Shown here: positions 18,473 to 27,295 of the stretch, in pieces | How positions within the stretch are numbered: position 1 is the stretch's first letter | How the letters are laid out: the number at the start of each line of letters is the position of its first letter | Assembly: GCA_016874235.1 (NCBI GenBank) | Contig: VGUJ01000005.1 | Coordinates: 28,689 to 92,688 of the forward strand | Direction: 5' to 3' | Origin: Gammaproteobacteria bacterium | GTDB taxonomy: Bacteria; Pseudomonadota; Gammaproteobacteria; Steroidobacterales; Steroidobacteraceae | Length of the DNA: 64,000 bases | The notes under the pieces: model-generated | Database searches by the model: none | What the model was told of the DNA's origin: nothing | What the model saw: the letters and a program-made list of their open reading frames with translations, nothing else | Program-made: the position numbers and the translations under genes

Positions 18473-20299
18473 ATGAGCGGGCGCAGCGGCGGGCTAATTC
18501 CCCAGAGTTTCATTGACGACATTGTCGGTCGTACCGACATCGTCGAGCTCATCGGCGCACGCGTGCCGCTCAAGAAAGCCGGTAAAGAATTTCGCGCCTG
18601 CTGTCCCTTCCACGATGAGAAAACCCCCTCGTTTTGGGTGAGCCCGGACAAGCAGTTCTATCACTGCTTCGGCTGTGGTGCGCACGGCACCGTATTGGGT
18701 TTTCTAATGAATTACGACCGGCTCGGTTTCGTTGAGGCTGTCGAGGAATTGGCCTCGCGACTCGGCGCCGAGATCCCCCGCGAAGCGCGCCCCAACGACG
18801 ATCGAAGTCGGGATCAGGCAGACCTCGCAGGCCTCATGGCCGAGGTCGCCAAACATTGGGCTACCAAACTCCAATCCGATTCACGCGCCTCCAAGTATCT
18901 TTCGAATCGCGGACTCAGCGCTGAGATCATTCAACGATTTAGTATCGGATATTCAGCCAATTCGTGGAATGAAGTCCTTGATCGTTTCTCTAAAGATACA
19001 AAAGGACGAGAGGCCTTACTTGCCTGCGGTCTCATCATCGAGCGTGACGGCGGCTCTGGCCGAGAAGGTGAGCGTTACTACGATCGATTCCGCGACCGCA
19101 TCATGTTCCCCATCCGAGATGCTCGCGGGCGCGTCATTGCCTTCGGTGGGCGAATCATCGATCAAGCCGAACCCAAGTATTTGAACTCGCCCGAGACGGT
19201 GCTTTTCCATAAGGGCCGCGAGCTCTACGGACTCTACGAGGTTCGTCAAACGCGAGCGCCTCTTCATCGCCTGATGGTGGTCGAGGGATACATGGATGTG
19301 GTCCGACTTCATCAGGCCGGCATCCATTACGCCGTCGCCACCCTCGGCACGGCCACGACACCCGAGCACCTCAAGCGACTGTTCCGACTCGTTAGCGAGG
19401 TGGTGTTCGCGTTCGATGGCGATCGAGCGGGACGCGCCGCCGCCTGGCGTGCGCTCAATAACGCGCTGCCTGAGGTCCGCGAGGGACGGCAGCTAAAGTT
19501 CTTGTTCCTGCCAGACGGGCATGACCCCGACACCTTGGTGGGTGAGGAAGGTCGTGAGGCCTTTGAGTCGCGTCTCGACCAGGCCCTGCCTTTGTCCGAG
19601 TATCTCGTTCAGGAGCTCTCGTCTCAGGTCGATCTCGCCCATGCCGACGGTCGCGCGCGTTTCGCTGAATTGGCTCGTCCACTCGTTGCCAAGGTCCCGG
19701 AAGGCGTTTATCGAGAACTATTGGTGGAACGCCTCGCCGAGGCCATCCGATTACCCTCGGCTCGACTTCGTGAGTTGTGGGCGAGTGGCGGCGCGGGCAG
19801 CAGTGACACCGGCTTCACCGGTAACCGCCGCACGACCGACCGAGAAGCCTCAGGCTCGCGATCCTCGTCACGCAGCGCAGGCCGCGGAGGCCTGATGCGA
19901 CAGACCGTTCTCACGCTTGTCCATCACCCGAAGGTCGCCACGCGACTGACCGACTCTGATCTCGACATCCTCTCGAGCCTCGATGAGCCGGGCTCTGACA
20001 TCCTTCGCGAGCTCGTGTCCGATCTTCGAGAAAACCCCTGCGCCAATACCGGCCAGCTTCTGGAAAGATGGCGCGATCGCCCCGAATCGGAACGCCTCTC
20101 TCGACTCGCGGTGGCTGAATCGCTGATGCCTACCGACGAGGCGGCATTACAGGAGATACGCAACGCACTAGCTCGGATGCGGGATGAGCAACGGCGGCGT
20201 CGATTGGATACCCTCCTGGAGCGCGAAAAATCGACCGGTTTGTCGCCCACCGAACGCTCGGAACTGCAGCACCTGATGACAGGTCGAAACGGCAGGTAA
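18473..20299 (+). CDS. dnaG: DNA primase DnaG
   Basis: Synthesises RNA primers for replication. Starting at the ATG at 18473 the protein has 608 residues. The CHC2 zinc finger is complete (C44, H47, C65, C68 within CCPFH and CFGCG), followed by the RNA polymerase core, the TOPRIM metal site (VVEGYMDV, FAFDGDRAG) and a DnaB-binding C-terminal domain. A Ser/Arg/Gly-rich linker (about residues 442-475) separates core and helicase-binding domain. The in-frame extension to 18407 would overlap yqeY and is unlikely. Confidence 0.96.
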   Translation: MSGRSGGLIPQSFIDDIVGRTDIVELIGARVPLKKAGKEFRACCPFHDEKTPSFWVSPDKQFYHCFGCGAHGTVLGFLMNYDRLGFVEAVEELASRLGAEIPREARPNDDRSRDQADLAGLMAEVAKHWATKLQSDSRASKYLSNRGLSAEIIQRFSIGYSANSWNEVLDRFSKDTKGREALLACGLIIERDGGSGREGERYYDRFRDRIMFPIRDARGRVIAFGGRIIDQAEPKYLNSPETVLFHKGRELYGLYEVRQTRAPLHRLMVVEGYMDVVRLHQAGIHYAVATLGTATTPEHLKRLFRLVSEVVFAFDGDRAGRAAAWRALNNALPEVREGRQLKFLFLPDGHDPDTLVGEEGREAFESRLDQALPLSEYLVQELSSQVDLAHADGRARFAELARPLVAKVPEGVYRELLVERLAEAIRLPSARLRELWASGGAGSSDTGFTGNRRTTDREASGSRSSSRSAGRGGLMRQTVLTLVHHPKVATRLTDSDLDILSSLDEPGSDILRELVSDLRENPCANTGQLLERWRDRPESERLSRLAVAESLMPTDEAALQEIRNALARMRDEQRRRRLDTLLEREKSTGLSPTERSELQHLMTGRNGR

Positions 20300-20360
20300 G
20301 TCACCCCCGAATTACCGCCTTTTCGAGCCCTGCAATCTGGCTAAAACCCCTTGTTTCCCG

Positions 20361-20366
20361 TATAGT
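20361..20366 (+). promoter_or_regulatory. Possible -10 element of an rpoD promoter
   Basis: TATAGT in the 114-bp dnaG-rpoD gap, 47 bp before the rpoD start. The hexamer 17 bp upstream (TGGCTA) is a poor -35. A promoter here is expected from other macromolecular-synthesis operons, but the sequence evidence is modest. Confidence 0.35.
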
Positions 20367-20413
20367 TTCTGGTTCGCTTCCAAGGCCCGGGCCCCGACCC
20401 GGCAGGCATCCAA

Positions 20414-22744
20414 ATGAGCAAGAAACCCAAGGCTTTCCCTGGTAAGAAATCCGTGCGCCCGGCGGCTGCCAAACCGGCAGTGAAATCCGCGGCCAAAGCC
20501 GCTAAGCCGGCACCGAAGGCGGCGAAGCCCGCTACGAAAGCGGCTTCGGCAGCGAAGGCCGCTCCCAAGTCTTCTACGAAAGTCACCGCCACGGCTTCGT
20601 CCCCAAAGCCTGCCGCGAAAGGCGCGCCGGCCGCAAATCCTGTCTCTTCGCCGAAGGGTGCTGCGCCTGCCAAAACGACTGCGCCCACAAAGGGCGTTGC
20701 GCTGGCCAAAGCCGCCGCTCCGGCCAAGGCTCCCGTCGGCAGCAAACCGACGCCCAATACGAAGAGCGCCGCGAAGCCGGCTGCTCCGACACCGGAGCTG
20801 AAAGTCGCAGAGGGCAAACCGAAGGGCTCTTCAAAAGCGTCCAAAGCTGCCTCAAACGAAGGTAGCAAGATTCTCGCGCTGCCCGAGCGTCGCCCGCTCG
20901 CGTTGCCCGAAGAGCGCCAGTCGCAGCTCAAACAACTTATCGCGCTCGGTAAGGAGCAGAGCTATCTCACCTACGCCCAGGTGAACGACTACCTCCCCTC
21001 CGAAATCGTTGATCCCGAGCAGATCGAGGAGATCGTCAACACGATCAACGACATGGGCATCCCGGTCTATGAAAAGGCGCCCGAGAGTGAATCTTTGCTC
21101 GCGCCAGAGACCACCGCGCCCTCAGACGAAGAGGCCATCGAAGAAGCGGCGGCCGCGCTTGCGGCGCTCGATGCGGAGCTCGGCCGCACCACCGACCCAG
21201 TTCGCATGTACATGCGCGAGATGGGTACCGTCGAACTGCTAACCCGAGAAGGCGAAATCAGCATCGCCAAGCGCATCGAAGAAGGTCTGAACTCCGTACG
21301 CGGACAGCTCGCAACGTATCCGCCCACCTTCGACTTCCTCTTCAAGGTTTACGAAAACGTGAAGGGCGGCACGGGCCGTCTTGCAGACATCCTCGTGGGC
21401 TTCATCGATCCCAATGCGCCTGATGTCATCGCGCAACCGCAAAATCCGACCAAGGTCGATGCCTCGGCACCCGCCGAAGAAGAAACGGAAGCCGAGGATG
21501 GGGACGACAGCGAAGAAGCTGTCGATACCGGGCCCGATCCGGTTGAGACCGCAAATCGCTTCGCTTCGATGATCAAGCTGCATACGCAGATGCTCAATTC
21601 GATGGCCAAGGTTGGCGTCGAAGACCCGAAGACGCAAAAAATCCGCAAGAAGCTTGCGGGCGAGTTCATGGAACTCAAGCTGTCGCCGCGTATGTTTGAA
21701 GCGCTCATCGACAATTTGCGCTCCCACATCAACGAAATCCGGCAGCTCGAAAAAGAAATCATGGTTATCGCCGTCCGCGATGCCGGGATGCCGCGTAAGG
21801 AATTCATTGCGACTTTCCCTCGAAACGAGACTAACGATCGTTGGGCGGCTAAGCACGTCAAAGCCGGCAAGAAGTGGTCGGTGCCACTCGGACGCTTTGC
21901 CGACGACATCCGTGCCAAGCAAGCTGTGCTGCGCGAAATCGAAAAGATTCGCCACCTTTCGATTATCGAAATCAAGGAAATCAACCGCGAAGTCTCGATC
22001 GGCGAAGCCAAGGCTCGTCGGGCCAAGAAAGAGATGATCGAGGCCAATCTCCGACTCGTGATCTCCATCGCAAAGAAATATACGAATCGCGGACTTCAGT
22101 TCCTCGATCTCATTCAGGAAGGCAATATCGGCCTCATGAAGGCGGTAGACAAATTCGAATACCGTCGTGGGTACAAGTTCTCAACTTATGCGACTTGGTG
22201 GATACGTCAGGCCATCACGCGCTCGATCGCCGACCAGGCACGAACCATCCGCATTCCGGTTCACATGATCGAGACCATCAACAAGCTCAACCGGATTTCG
22301 CGGCAAATGCTCCAAGAGATGGGTCGCGAGCCCACGCCCGAGGAACTCGCCGTGCGCATGGAGATGCCTGAGGATAAGGTTCGCAAGGTGCTCAAGATCG
22401 CCAAAGAGCCGATCTCCATGGAGACGCCGATTGGCGACGATGAAGATTCACATCTTGGCGACTTTATTGAAGATACCTCGGTTGCTTCACCCATCGATCA
22501 GGCGACGGCCGAGTCCTTGCGCGAGACCACTCATGCCGTGCTCTCGCAACTCACTCCTCGCGAGGCCAAGGTGCTGCGCATGCGCTTCGGAATTGACCTC
22601 AATACCGACCATACACTTGAAGAGGTCGGCAAGCAGTTCGATGTCACACGTGAGCGCATTCGCCAGATCGAGGCTAAGGCGCTTCGCAAGCTACGACACC
22701 CCAGTCGGTCAGAGCAGCTGCGGAGCTTCTTGATCGAGGACTGA
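20414..22744 (+). CDS. rpoD: RNA polymerase primary sigma factor RpoD with long Lys/Ala/Pro N-terminal extension
   Basis: The housekeeping sigma-70 factor, 776 residues against 613 in E. coli. Residues 1-150 are a low-complexity tail of Lys, Ala, Pro, Ser and Thr with repeated KPA/AAK/PAK units, strongly basic. Region 1.1 follows (about 151-230), then region 1.2 ([11 protein letters not shown], about 261-271), a non-conserved region with an acidic patch (about 350-375), region 2 ([16 protein letters not shown] to [11 protein letters not shown], about 545-601), region 3, and region 4 with the -35-binding helix ([20 protein letters not shown], about 734-753). Similar basic tails occur in some betaproteobacterial RpoDs; function unknown. 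Confidence 0.97.
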   Translation: MSKKPKAFPGKKSVRPAAAKPAVKSAAKAAKPAPKAAKPATKAASAAKAAPKSSTKVTATASSPKPAAKGAPAANPVSSPKGAAPAKTTAPTKGVALAKAAAPAKAPVGSKPTPNTKSAAKPAAPTPELKVAEGKPKGSSKASKAASNEGSKILALPERRPLALPEERQSQLKQLIALGKEQSYLTYAQVNDYLPSEIVDPEQIEEIVNTINDMGIPVYEKAPESESLLAPETTAPSDEEAIEEAAAALAALDAELGRTTDPVRMYMREMGTVELLTREGEISIAKRIEEGLNSVRGQLATYPPTFDFLFKVYENVKGGTGRLADILVGFIDPNAPDVIAQPQNPTKVDASAPAEEETEAEDGDDSEEAVDTGPDPVETANRFASMIKLHTQMLNSMAKVGVEDPKTQKIRKKLAGEFMELKLSPRMFEALIDNLRSHINEIRQLEKEIMVIAVRDAGMPRKEFIATFPRNETNDRWAAKHVKAGKKWSVPLGRFADDIRAKQAVLREIEKIRHLSIIEIKEINREVSIGEAKARRAKKEMIEANLRLVISIAKKYTNRGLQFLDLIQEGNIGLMKAVDKFEYRRGYKFSTYATWWIRQAITRSIADQARTIRIPVHMIETINKLNRISRQMLQEMGREPTPEELAVRMEMPEDKVRKVLKIAKEPISMETPIGDDEDSHLGDFIEDTSVASPIDQATAESLRETTHAVLSQLTPREAKVLRMRFGIDLNTDHTLEEVGKQFDVTRERIRQIEAKALRKLRHPSRSEQLRSFLIED

Positions 22745-22778
22745 GCTCCCGCGTACTTTGGTCAACGACGCTTTTCGA

Positions 22779-22784
22779 TAGAAT
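22779..22784 (+). promoter_or_regulatory. Possible -10 element of the aldolase promoter
   Basis: TAGAAT (5 of 6 matches to TATAAT) 35 bp before the fructose-bisphosphate aldolase start, inside the 75-bp gap after rpoD. A clear -35 is lacking (TTGGTC is 15 bp upstream). Confidence 0.35.
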
Positions 22785-22819
22785 ACAAACATCAATAAAT
22801 TCGTGAAGAGGATCGCCAC

Positions 22820-23860
22820 ATGGCTCTGATCTCGATGCGACAGTTGCTCGACCACGCCGCCGAACACGGTTATGGCGTCCCGGCTTTCAACGTCAACAAC
22901 CTCGAGCAGGTTCAGGCCATCATGCAGGCTGCCGACAAAACCGACAGTCCGGTGATCATGCAAGCATCGGCCGGGGCCCGGAAGTACGCGGGTGAGCCGT
23001 TTCTCCGGCATCTCATCGAAGCGGCCGTTGAGAGCTATCCCCACATTCCGATCGTGATGCACCAGGACCACGGGGCCAGCCCTTCCGTCTGTGTGCAATC
23101 CATTCGCTCGGGCTTTTCGAGCGTCATGATGGACGGTTCGCTCAAGGAAGATGGCAAAACCCCGGCCCCGTACGACTACAACATCGATGTCACGCGTCAT
23201 GTCGTGCGTATTGCGCACGCCGTAGGGGTCTCAGTCGAAGGTGAGCTCGGCTGCCTCGGCTCTCTCGAGTCTGGGCAGGCCGGCGAGGAAGACGGGCATG
23301 GCGCAGAGGGGCAACTCTCCCATGACCAACTCCTGACCGACCCCGATCAGGCTGCAGACTTTGTCGCAAAAACCGGCGTTGACGCGTTGGCCATTGCCAT
23401 TGGTACCTCGCACGGCGCCTACAAGTTTTCACGTAAACCGACGGGCGACATTCTGGCTATTCAGCGCATCCGCGAAATCAACGCCAAAATCCCGAACACT
23501 CATCTCGTGATGCATGGGTCATCATCCGTGCCGCAAGAGTGGCTACAAATCATCCGAGAGAACGGCGGAAAACTCCGAGAGACTTACGGCGTGCCCGTCG
23601 AGGAAATTCTCGAAGGCATCAAACACGGCGTTCGAAAAATCAATATCGATACAGATATCCGCTTGGCAATGACCGGCGCGATTCGACGCGCGATGAATAA
23701 AGACCCTGCCGAGTTCGATCCGCGCAAGTACATGAAAGAAGCCATGCTCGCCGCCCGAGAAATCTGTGTTGCGCGATACGAGGCTTTCGGATGCGCTGGA
23801 AAAGCTTCAAAAATCAAGATTGTGCCGCTCGAGGATATGGCCAAGCGTTACGCAGCCTAG
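22820..23860 (+). CDS. fba: Class II fructose-bisphosphate aldolase (CbbA/Fba type)
   Basis: Zinc-dependent aldolase of glycolysis, gluconeogenesis or the Calvin cycle. The 346-residue protein has [10 protein letters not shown], the metal-binding [39 protein letters not shown] and KINIDTD motifs. Its length and spacing fit the class IIB/Calvin-cycle-type subfamily (EGHGAEGQL insert) rather than E. coli FbaA. AGAGGA precedes the ATG. A strong hairpin ends the gene. Confidence 0.95.
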   Translation: MALISMRQLLDHAAEHGYGVPAFNVNNLEQVQAIMQAADKTDSPVIMQASAGARKYAGEPFLRHLIEAAVESYPHIPIVMHQDHGASPSVCVQSIRSGFSSVMMDGSLKEDGKTPAPYDYNIDVTRHVVRIAHAVGVSVEGELGCLGSLESGQAGEEDGHGAEGQLSHDQLLTDPDQAADFVAKTGVDALAIAIGTSHGAYKFSRKPTGDILAIQRIREINAKIPNTHLVMHGSSSVPQEWLQIIRENGGKLRETYGVPVEEILEGIKHGVRKINIDTDIRLAMTGAIRRAMNKDPAEFDPRKYMKEAMLAAREICVARYEAFGCAGKASKIKIVPLEDMAKRYAA

Positions 23861-23886
23861 CCAACTCAAGAGTTTTCTCTCCCGAC

Positions 23887-23912
23887 AAACGCCGGCCTTA
23901 GGGCCGGCGTTT
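23887..23912. terminator. Hairpin between convergent fba and HD-domain genes (likely bidirectional terminator)
   Basis: A perfect 11-bp stem, AAACGCCGGCC / GGCCGGCGTTT, with a 4-base loop, 26 bp after the fba stop. The A and T ends of the stem give a short U run in both directions. The stop codon of the leftward HD gene overlaps the loop, so the stem also encodes its last residues. Confidence 0.75.
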
Positions 23913-24455
23913 CCATATCTGGTCGAAGCGTTGCTCGAGCTCGGGATTAACGCCTCGGATCTGATTCACCACTTCTTTCGACCAATCAAAGTACGCTCGC
24001 TGACGCTCAACAGGCCAGCCATTGGGCGGGCTCGACACCATACTTAGCAGATTACAAATTTTATCTGCGAGCTTCACTTGTTTTGCTTCAGCCGAAGCGA
24101 GGCGTGCTCTTGAGATTTGAAGTTTTTTTCGTGCGCGCCAGTTGAGGGTGGGTTCATCAGTGACCTCCATGACAATCGAAGCCACCTGCTCTCCAAACTC
24201 CCCTTGAAGCTCCTGTAACGTCGTTTGAGTATCTTCTAGTGTGTCGTGTAGTAGCGCAGCTGCCAGAATGACCGGATCAGCAACCCCACCCTCGAACCAA
24301 AGCACATGTGCGAGATCGAGAGGATAGTTGATGTAAGGCACTGCGCCACGTCCCTTGCGCCGTTGATCACGGTGCTTCCATGCAGCAAATCGCGCGGCAC
24401 GAAGCACGAGTCCCATATCGGCGTCATGATTGTCGGCACTACCAGTCGATGACAT
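23898..24455 (-). CDS. HD-domain phosphohydrolase, MESH1/RelA-SpoT hydrolase-like
   Basis: A roughly 185-residue single-domain HD protein. The metal-binding layout matches MESH1/HDDC3: H-R-D-Q-R-R-K-G early, NYPLDLAHVL, the HD pair in AALLHDTLEDT, and a later LADKICNL. Such proteins hydrolyse (p)ppGpp or, in animals, NADPH; no synthetase domain is present. The start at 24455 has AGGA upstream but at long spacing; ATG 24479 and TTG 24494 are alternatives nearer the divergent rraA. A (p)ppGpp hydrolase role is inference from family. Confidence 0.85.
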   Translation of the reverse strand: MSSTGSADNHDADMGLVLRAARFAAWKHRDQRRKGRGAVPYINYPLDLAHVLWFEGGVADPVILAAALLHDTLEDTQTTLQELQGEFGEQVASIVMEVTDEPTLNWRARKKLQISRARLASAEAKQVKLADKICNLLSMVSSPPNGWPVERQRAYFDWSKEVVNQIRGVNPELEQRFDQIWKRRP

Positions 24456-24519
24456 CTGAAGATGGTTCCTATCGGGCATAATGCCAGGAGTCAATGCTCA
24501 TAAACTCACGGTAACAAGT

Positions 24520-24999
24520 ATGCCCCGAAGCATTTGTGATCTCGCGGACGACCACGCCAGCCAGATCCGAGTCTTGCAGCCTCTATTCCGAGACTTTGGA
24601 ACGATCACCAAGTTTCATGGGCAGGTCACCACAATCCGCTGTCGAGAGGACAACGCTCTCCTAAAAGCCACCCTGAGTACTCCGGGCGGTGGTCGAGTCA
24701 TGATCGTGGATGGCGGCGGTTCACTTGAGCGCGCGCTTTTTGGAGACGTCCTCGGTTCCATCCTCATCAAAAATGGCTGGGCTGGAGTTCTGATCAACGG
24801 GGCCGTCAGAGACGTCGAGTTCCTCAAGACCATGCCCTTGGCAGTTCGCGCGCTCGCAGTATGTCCTATGGCTCCTCGCAAAGAGGGTACGGGCGAACGA
24901 GATGTCATGGTGTCATTCGCCGGCGTCACGATCTCCCCCGGTGACTGGCTCTACGCGGATGAAAACGGCGTGATTTTAAGTGTGGCGCCTATCGATTAA
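24520..24999 (+). CDS. rraA: RraA family protein (ribonuclease E inhibitor / aldolase-like)
   Basis: A 159-residue RraA with ICDLADDH at the N-terminus, GGGRVMIVDGGGSLERALFG and the G-x8-N-G-A-V-R-D motif, MAPRKEGTGERDV and PGDWLYADENGV. RraA proteins bind RNase E and lower its activity; relatives are oxaloacetate decarboxylases or HMG aldolases, so enzymatic activity is also possible. I start at 24520 because MPRSICDL fits family N-termini and length (161 in E. coli); ATG 24481 would add 13 residues. Confidence 0.9.
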   Translation: MPRSICDLADDHASQIRVLQPLFRDFGTITKFHGQVTTIRCREDNALLKATLSTPGGGRVMIVDGGGSLERALFGDVLGSILIKNGWAGVLINGAVRDVEFLKTMPLAVRALAVCPMAPRKEGTGERDVMVSFAGVTISPGDWLYADENGVILSVAPID

Positions 25000-25007
25000 C
25001 TGATGCG

Positions 25008-25589
25008 CTAGAGCCATCGGGTTCGACTCTCAATGTCCGCCGTGCGCAAAGGCCCTTTCGTTACAGGCGTTCCCAAGTGGATGAACCCAATGATGCATTC
25101 GTTCGGGGCGAGCCCAAGAGTTTTTTTAACAGACGAGTTATAAGCATGGGAGCCCGTTTTCCAAGCTACCCCTAAACCTAGAGACTCCGCCGCAATCCAC
25201 AGATTTTGGATAGCCGCACCCACCGCAACCCACTGCTCAATCTCCGGAACTTTAGGGTGTGCCTGGGACACCGCAGACACCACCACCAAAGTGGGCGACC
25301 TCATGGCCTTTGAGGCCTCTCGGTCAAGTAGCTCACGGTCCGCATCTGGTGATTTCTCGCGTAGCGCCGCAGCCATGGCGTCCCCCAGAAGCGTGCGGCT
25401 GTCTCCTTCCAGCACCGTAAACCGCCAAGGAGCGAGAAGCCCGTGATCCGGCGCACGAACCGCCGCGGTGAGCAGGAGCTCCAACTGAGCTCGAGTGACC
25501 GGCGTATCAGCAAACTTCTTGGTCGAGCTACGGCTGAGAATTTTCTCAATCGCCGGATGCAATCCACTTTGCGACGACCCTGAACTCAT
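25008..25589 (-). CDS. Nitroreductase family protein (YdjA-like)
   Basis: A 193-residue FMN-dependent oxidoreductase of the short YdjA type. RSSTKKFADTPVT near the N-terminus, APDHGLLAPWRF, and GLGVAWKTGSHAYN in the C-terminal half are conserved in this group. It reduces nitro compounds or quinones in vitro; the natural substrate is unknown. The ATG at 25589 has GGAGG eight bases upstream, better than the GTG 25604 or ATG 25595 alternatives. That GGAGG lies within a perfect 13-bp hairpin. Confidence 0.9.
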   Translation of the reverse strand: MSSGSSQSGLHPAIEKILSRSSTKKFADTPVTRAQLELLLTAAVRAPDHGLLAPWRFTVLEGDSRTLLGDAMAAALREKSPDADRELLDREASKAMRSPTLVVVSAVSQAHPKVPEIEQWVAVGAAIQNLWIAAESLGLGVAWKTGSHAYNSSVKKTLGLAPNECIIGFIHLGTPVTKGPLRTADIESRTRWL

Positions 25590-25594
25590 CAACA

Positions 25595-25628
25595 TATCCT
25601 CCACCCGCCGTTAAACGGGTGGAGGATA
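25595..25628 (-). promoter_or_regulatory. Hairpin burying the nitroreductase ribosome-binding site
   Basis: Read on the minus strand, TATCCTCCACCCG pairs without mismatch with CGGGTGGAGGATA around an 8-base loop. The GGAGG Shine-Dalgarno of the nitroreductase is inside the 3' arm, six bases before the ATG. The upstream arm is in effect a perfect anti-Shine-Dalgarno. Either a translational switch or, less likely, a terminator: no U run follows. Confidence 0.7.
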
Positions 25629-25786
25629 GCCTACTAGACATTACTTCGGCCTGATCGGCGGAAGAATCGGCGGGATCGCTGGGGGATGTCACGGGAGAAT
25701 TAGTAACCGTCTTCGCGAATTACCGAAAGAGTTACATCGGTAATCCGCCCCGTCACCCCTAAGAAAATGTTCTATTTTGGGAGTTT

Positions 25787-26227
25787 CTAGCCTTGATCCT
25801 TCGAGAGAAGCGCTCGAACGCCCTCCTCTATCTGGGTCATCATCAAAGAAAATCCATCGCTCTCCCCATAGTACGGATCGGGTACTTCCCGGTCACCCAA
25901 GAAAAGGCGAACGGGTGTCTTGTTACCGGCTGGCCTCCTGGTTTCAAGCTGCGCCGCGTTATCGCGATCCATAGCAAGGATGATGTCGTGTGAAAGGTAA
26001 TCGTCGTCAGTGATTTCGCGACATCGAAACGCCGTTAGGTCGTATCCACGGGCCGTGCAGGCCTCAATAGATCTCGGATCTGCGGAATCCCCCACATGCT
26101 TGTCCTTGAGTCCCGCAGAACTGAACTGCCAGCCCGACGCCCCGCGACGAGCAGATATCGTTCGCGCAACGATCTCAGCAGCGGGCGAACGGCAATAGTT
26201 TCCTGCATCGACGAACAACACTTTCAC
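25787..26227 (-). CDS. Low-molecular-weight protein tyrosine phosphatase homologue lacking the catalytic cysteine
   Basis: A 146-residue LMW-PTP fold protein. The P-loop, normally VCxGNxCRS, reads VDAGNYCRS: the nucleophilic cysteine is Asp7 (codon GAT), while the second cysteine (C12), the arginine (R13) and the general-acid loop DPYYG (D117) remain. Without the cysteine, thiol-phosphate catalysis should fail, so this may be a pseudophosphatase or have another activity. The start is GTG at 26227, 14 bp after the TRAP binding-protein stop, so it may be the last gene of the sulfosugar uptake operon. Confidence 0.85.
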   Translation of the reverse strand: MKVLFVDAGNYCRSPAAEIVARTISARRGASGWQFSSAGLKDKHVGDSADPRSIEACTARGYDLTAFRCREITDDDYLSHDIILAMDRDNAAQLETRRPAGNKTPVRLFLGDREVPDPYYGESDGFSLMMTQIEEGVRALLSKDQG

Positions 26228-26241
26228 GTACAGACTCCTAC

Positions 26242-27288
26242 TCAGGAGGTCGACTTCAGCAATCCTGACTCACATTGGCGGACAGCGGCATCGACTCGCT
26301 CAAGCCAGTCGCCAGGATATTTGTTTCGATACCAATCACGTAACGGCGCTGTCGCCGCCTTGAACTCGGCGCGCTGCGCGTCGGTAACATAATCGATAGT
26401 ACCTCCGCCGGCGATAAACTTTTCGATCGCGGGGCGCTCGCGATCCTTAGCTGCTTTTCGAGTTGCTGCCGCGAGCTCACCATATGCGATCGTTACGGCC
26501 GCCTGAATATCGGGCGGTAGTCGCTCCCAAGCTTTTTCCGAGTACCACCAAATCGCCGACATGTAACTATGACGATCGACGAAAACATGCTTGATGTGAT
26601 CGTCAAACTTCATGCCCATCACATCTTGAATGCTGTTTTTGGTGCCGGCGAGCATCCCCGCACCGAGCGCTGAATAAATTTCGGAGAACGGCAAGGCCAT
26701 GGGACTGCCGCCGAGCTCTCTGACCATTTCCTGCTCAAGCGCGGACGGTAAGGTTCGAATGCGCAGCCCGTCGAGATCGGTAACCGACTTAATGCGACTT
26801 TCGGTCATCGCAAAGCTCCGCCAGCCACCGGTGTTTCCTACCGCCATCAGACGTAAACCCAGGCCATCTTTCAGCATGGCCTCGCCCATCGCCTTGGGTA
26901 CGGGGCCATCCATGACGCATTCCGCGATGTCGTCATTGGCAAAGAGATAAGGAAGATCGAGGACTTGCGCAGGACCGTAAAGCCCTGCGAGACCTCCGAT
27001 CGTCGTCTGGTGAACCTCGAGGATTCCGCTTTGAAGTGCCTCCATGCACTCACGCTCGTTTCCACAAAACTGACCCGACGGATAAATCTGCACTTCGACT
27101 CGATCGCCAAGTTGTCGCTTGAGTGACTCGCGAAATGCGACTGCACCAATGTAGTCCTCGTCATCTTGGGATGCGAGGAACGCCACACGAATGGTGAACT
27201 CCGCTTGCTCGGCTCTAGAACTGAGGATGCCGATCACACATCCGATCGTGATTAGCACCAGCAACATATTTCGCAGTCTCGAAGTCAT
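26242..27288 (-). CDS. TRAP transporter substrate-binding protein, DctP family
   Basis: A 348-residue periplasmic binding protein with an N-terminal signal (about residues 1-27). VQIYPSGQFCGNERECMEALQSGILE, LPYLFAND and the ligand-clamping arginine segment DLDGLRIRT fit DctP-type proteins, where that arginine holds an acidic group of the ligand. It delivers an anionic solute to DctQM. Context (TonB receptor, sulfosugar and sulfolactate genes) points to a sulfonate such as sulfoquinovose, its glyceryl glycoside or sulfolactate; this is inference. TRAP systems are known for the C3 sulfonate DHPS in other bacteria. Confidence 0.9.
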   Translation of the reverse strand: MTSRLRNMLLVLITIGCVIGILSSRAEQAEFTIRVAFLASQDDEDYIGAVAFRESLKRQLGDRVEVQIYPSGQFCGNERECMEALQSGILEVHQTTIGGLAGLYGPAQVLDLPYLFANDDIAECVMDGPVPKAMGEAMLKDGLGLRLMAVGNTGGWRSFAMTESRIKSVTDLDGLRIRTLPSALEQEMVRELGGSPMALPFSEIYSALGAGMLAGTKNSIQDVMGMKFDDHIKHVFVDRHSYMSAIWWYSEKAWERLPPDIQAAVTIAYGELAAATRKAAKDRERPAIEKFIAGGGTIDYVTDAQRAEFKAATAPLRDWYRNKYPGDWLERVDAAVRQCESGLLKSTS

Positions 27289-27295
27289 GACGGGC

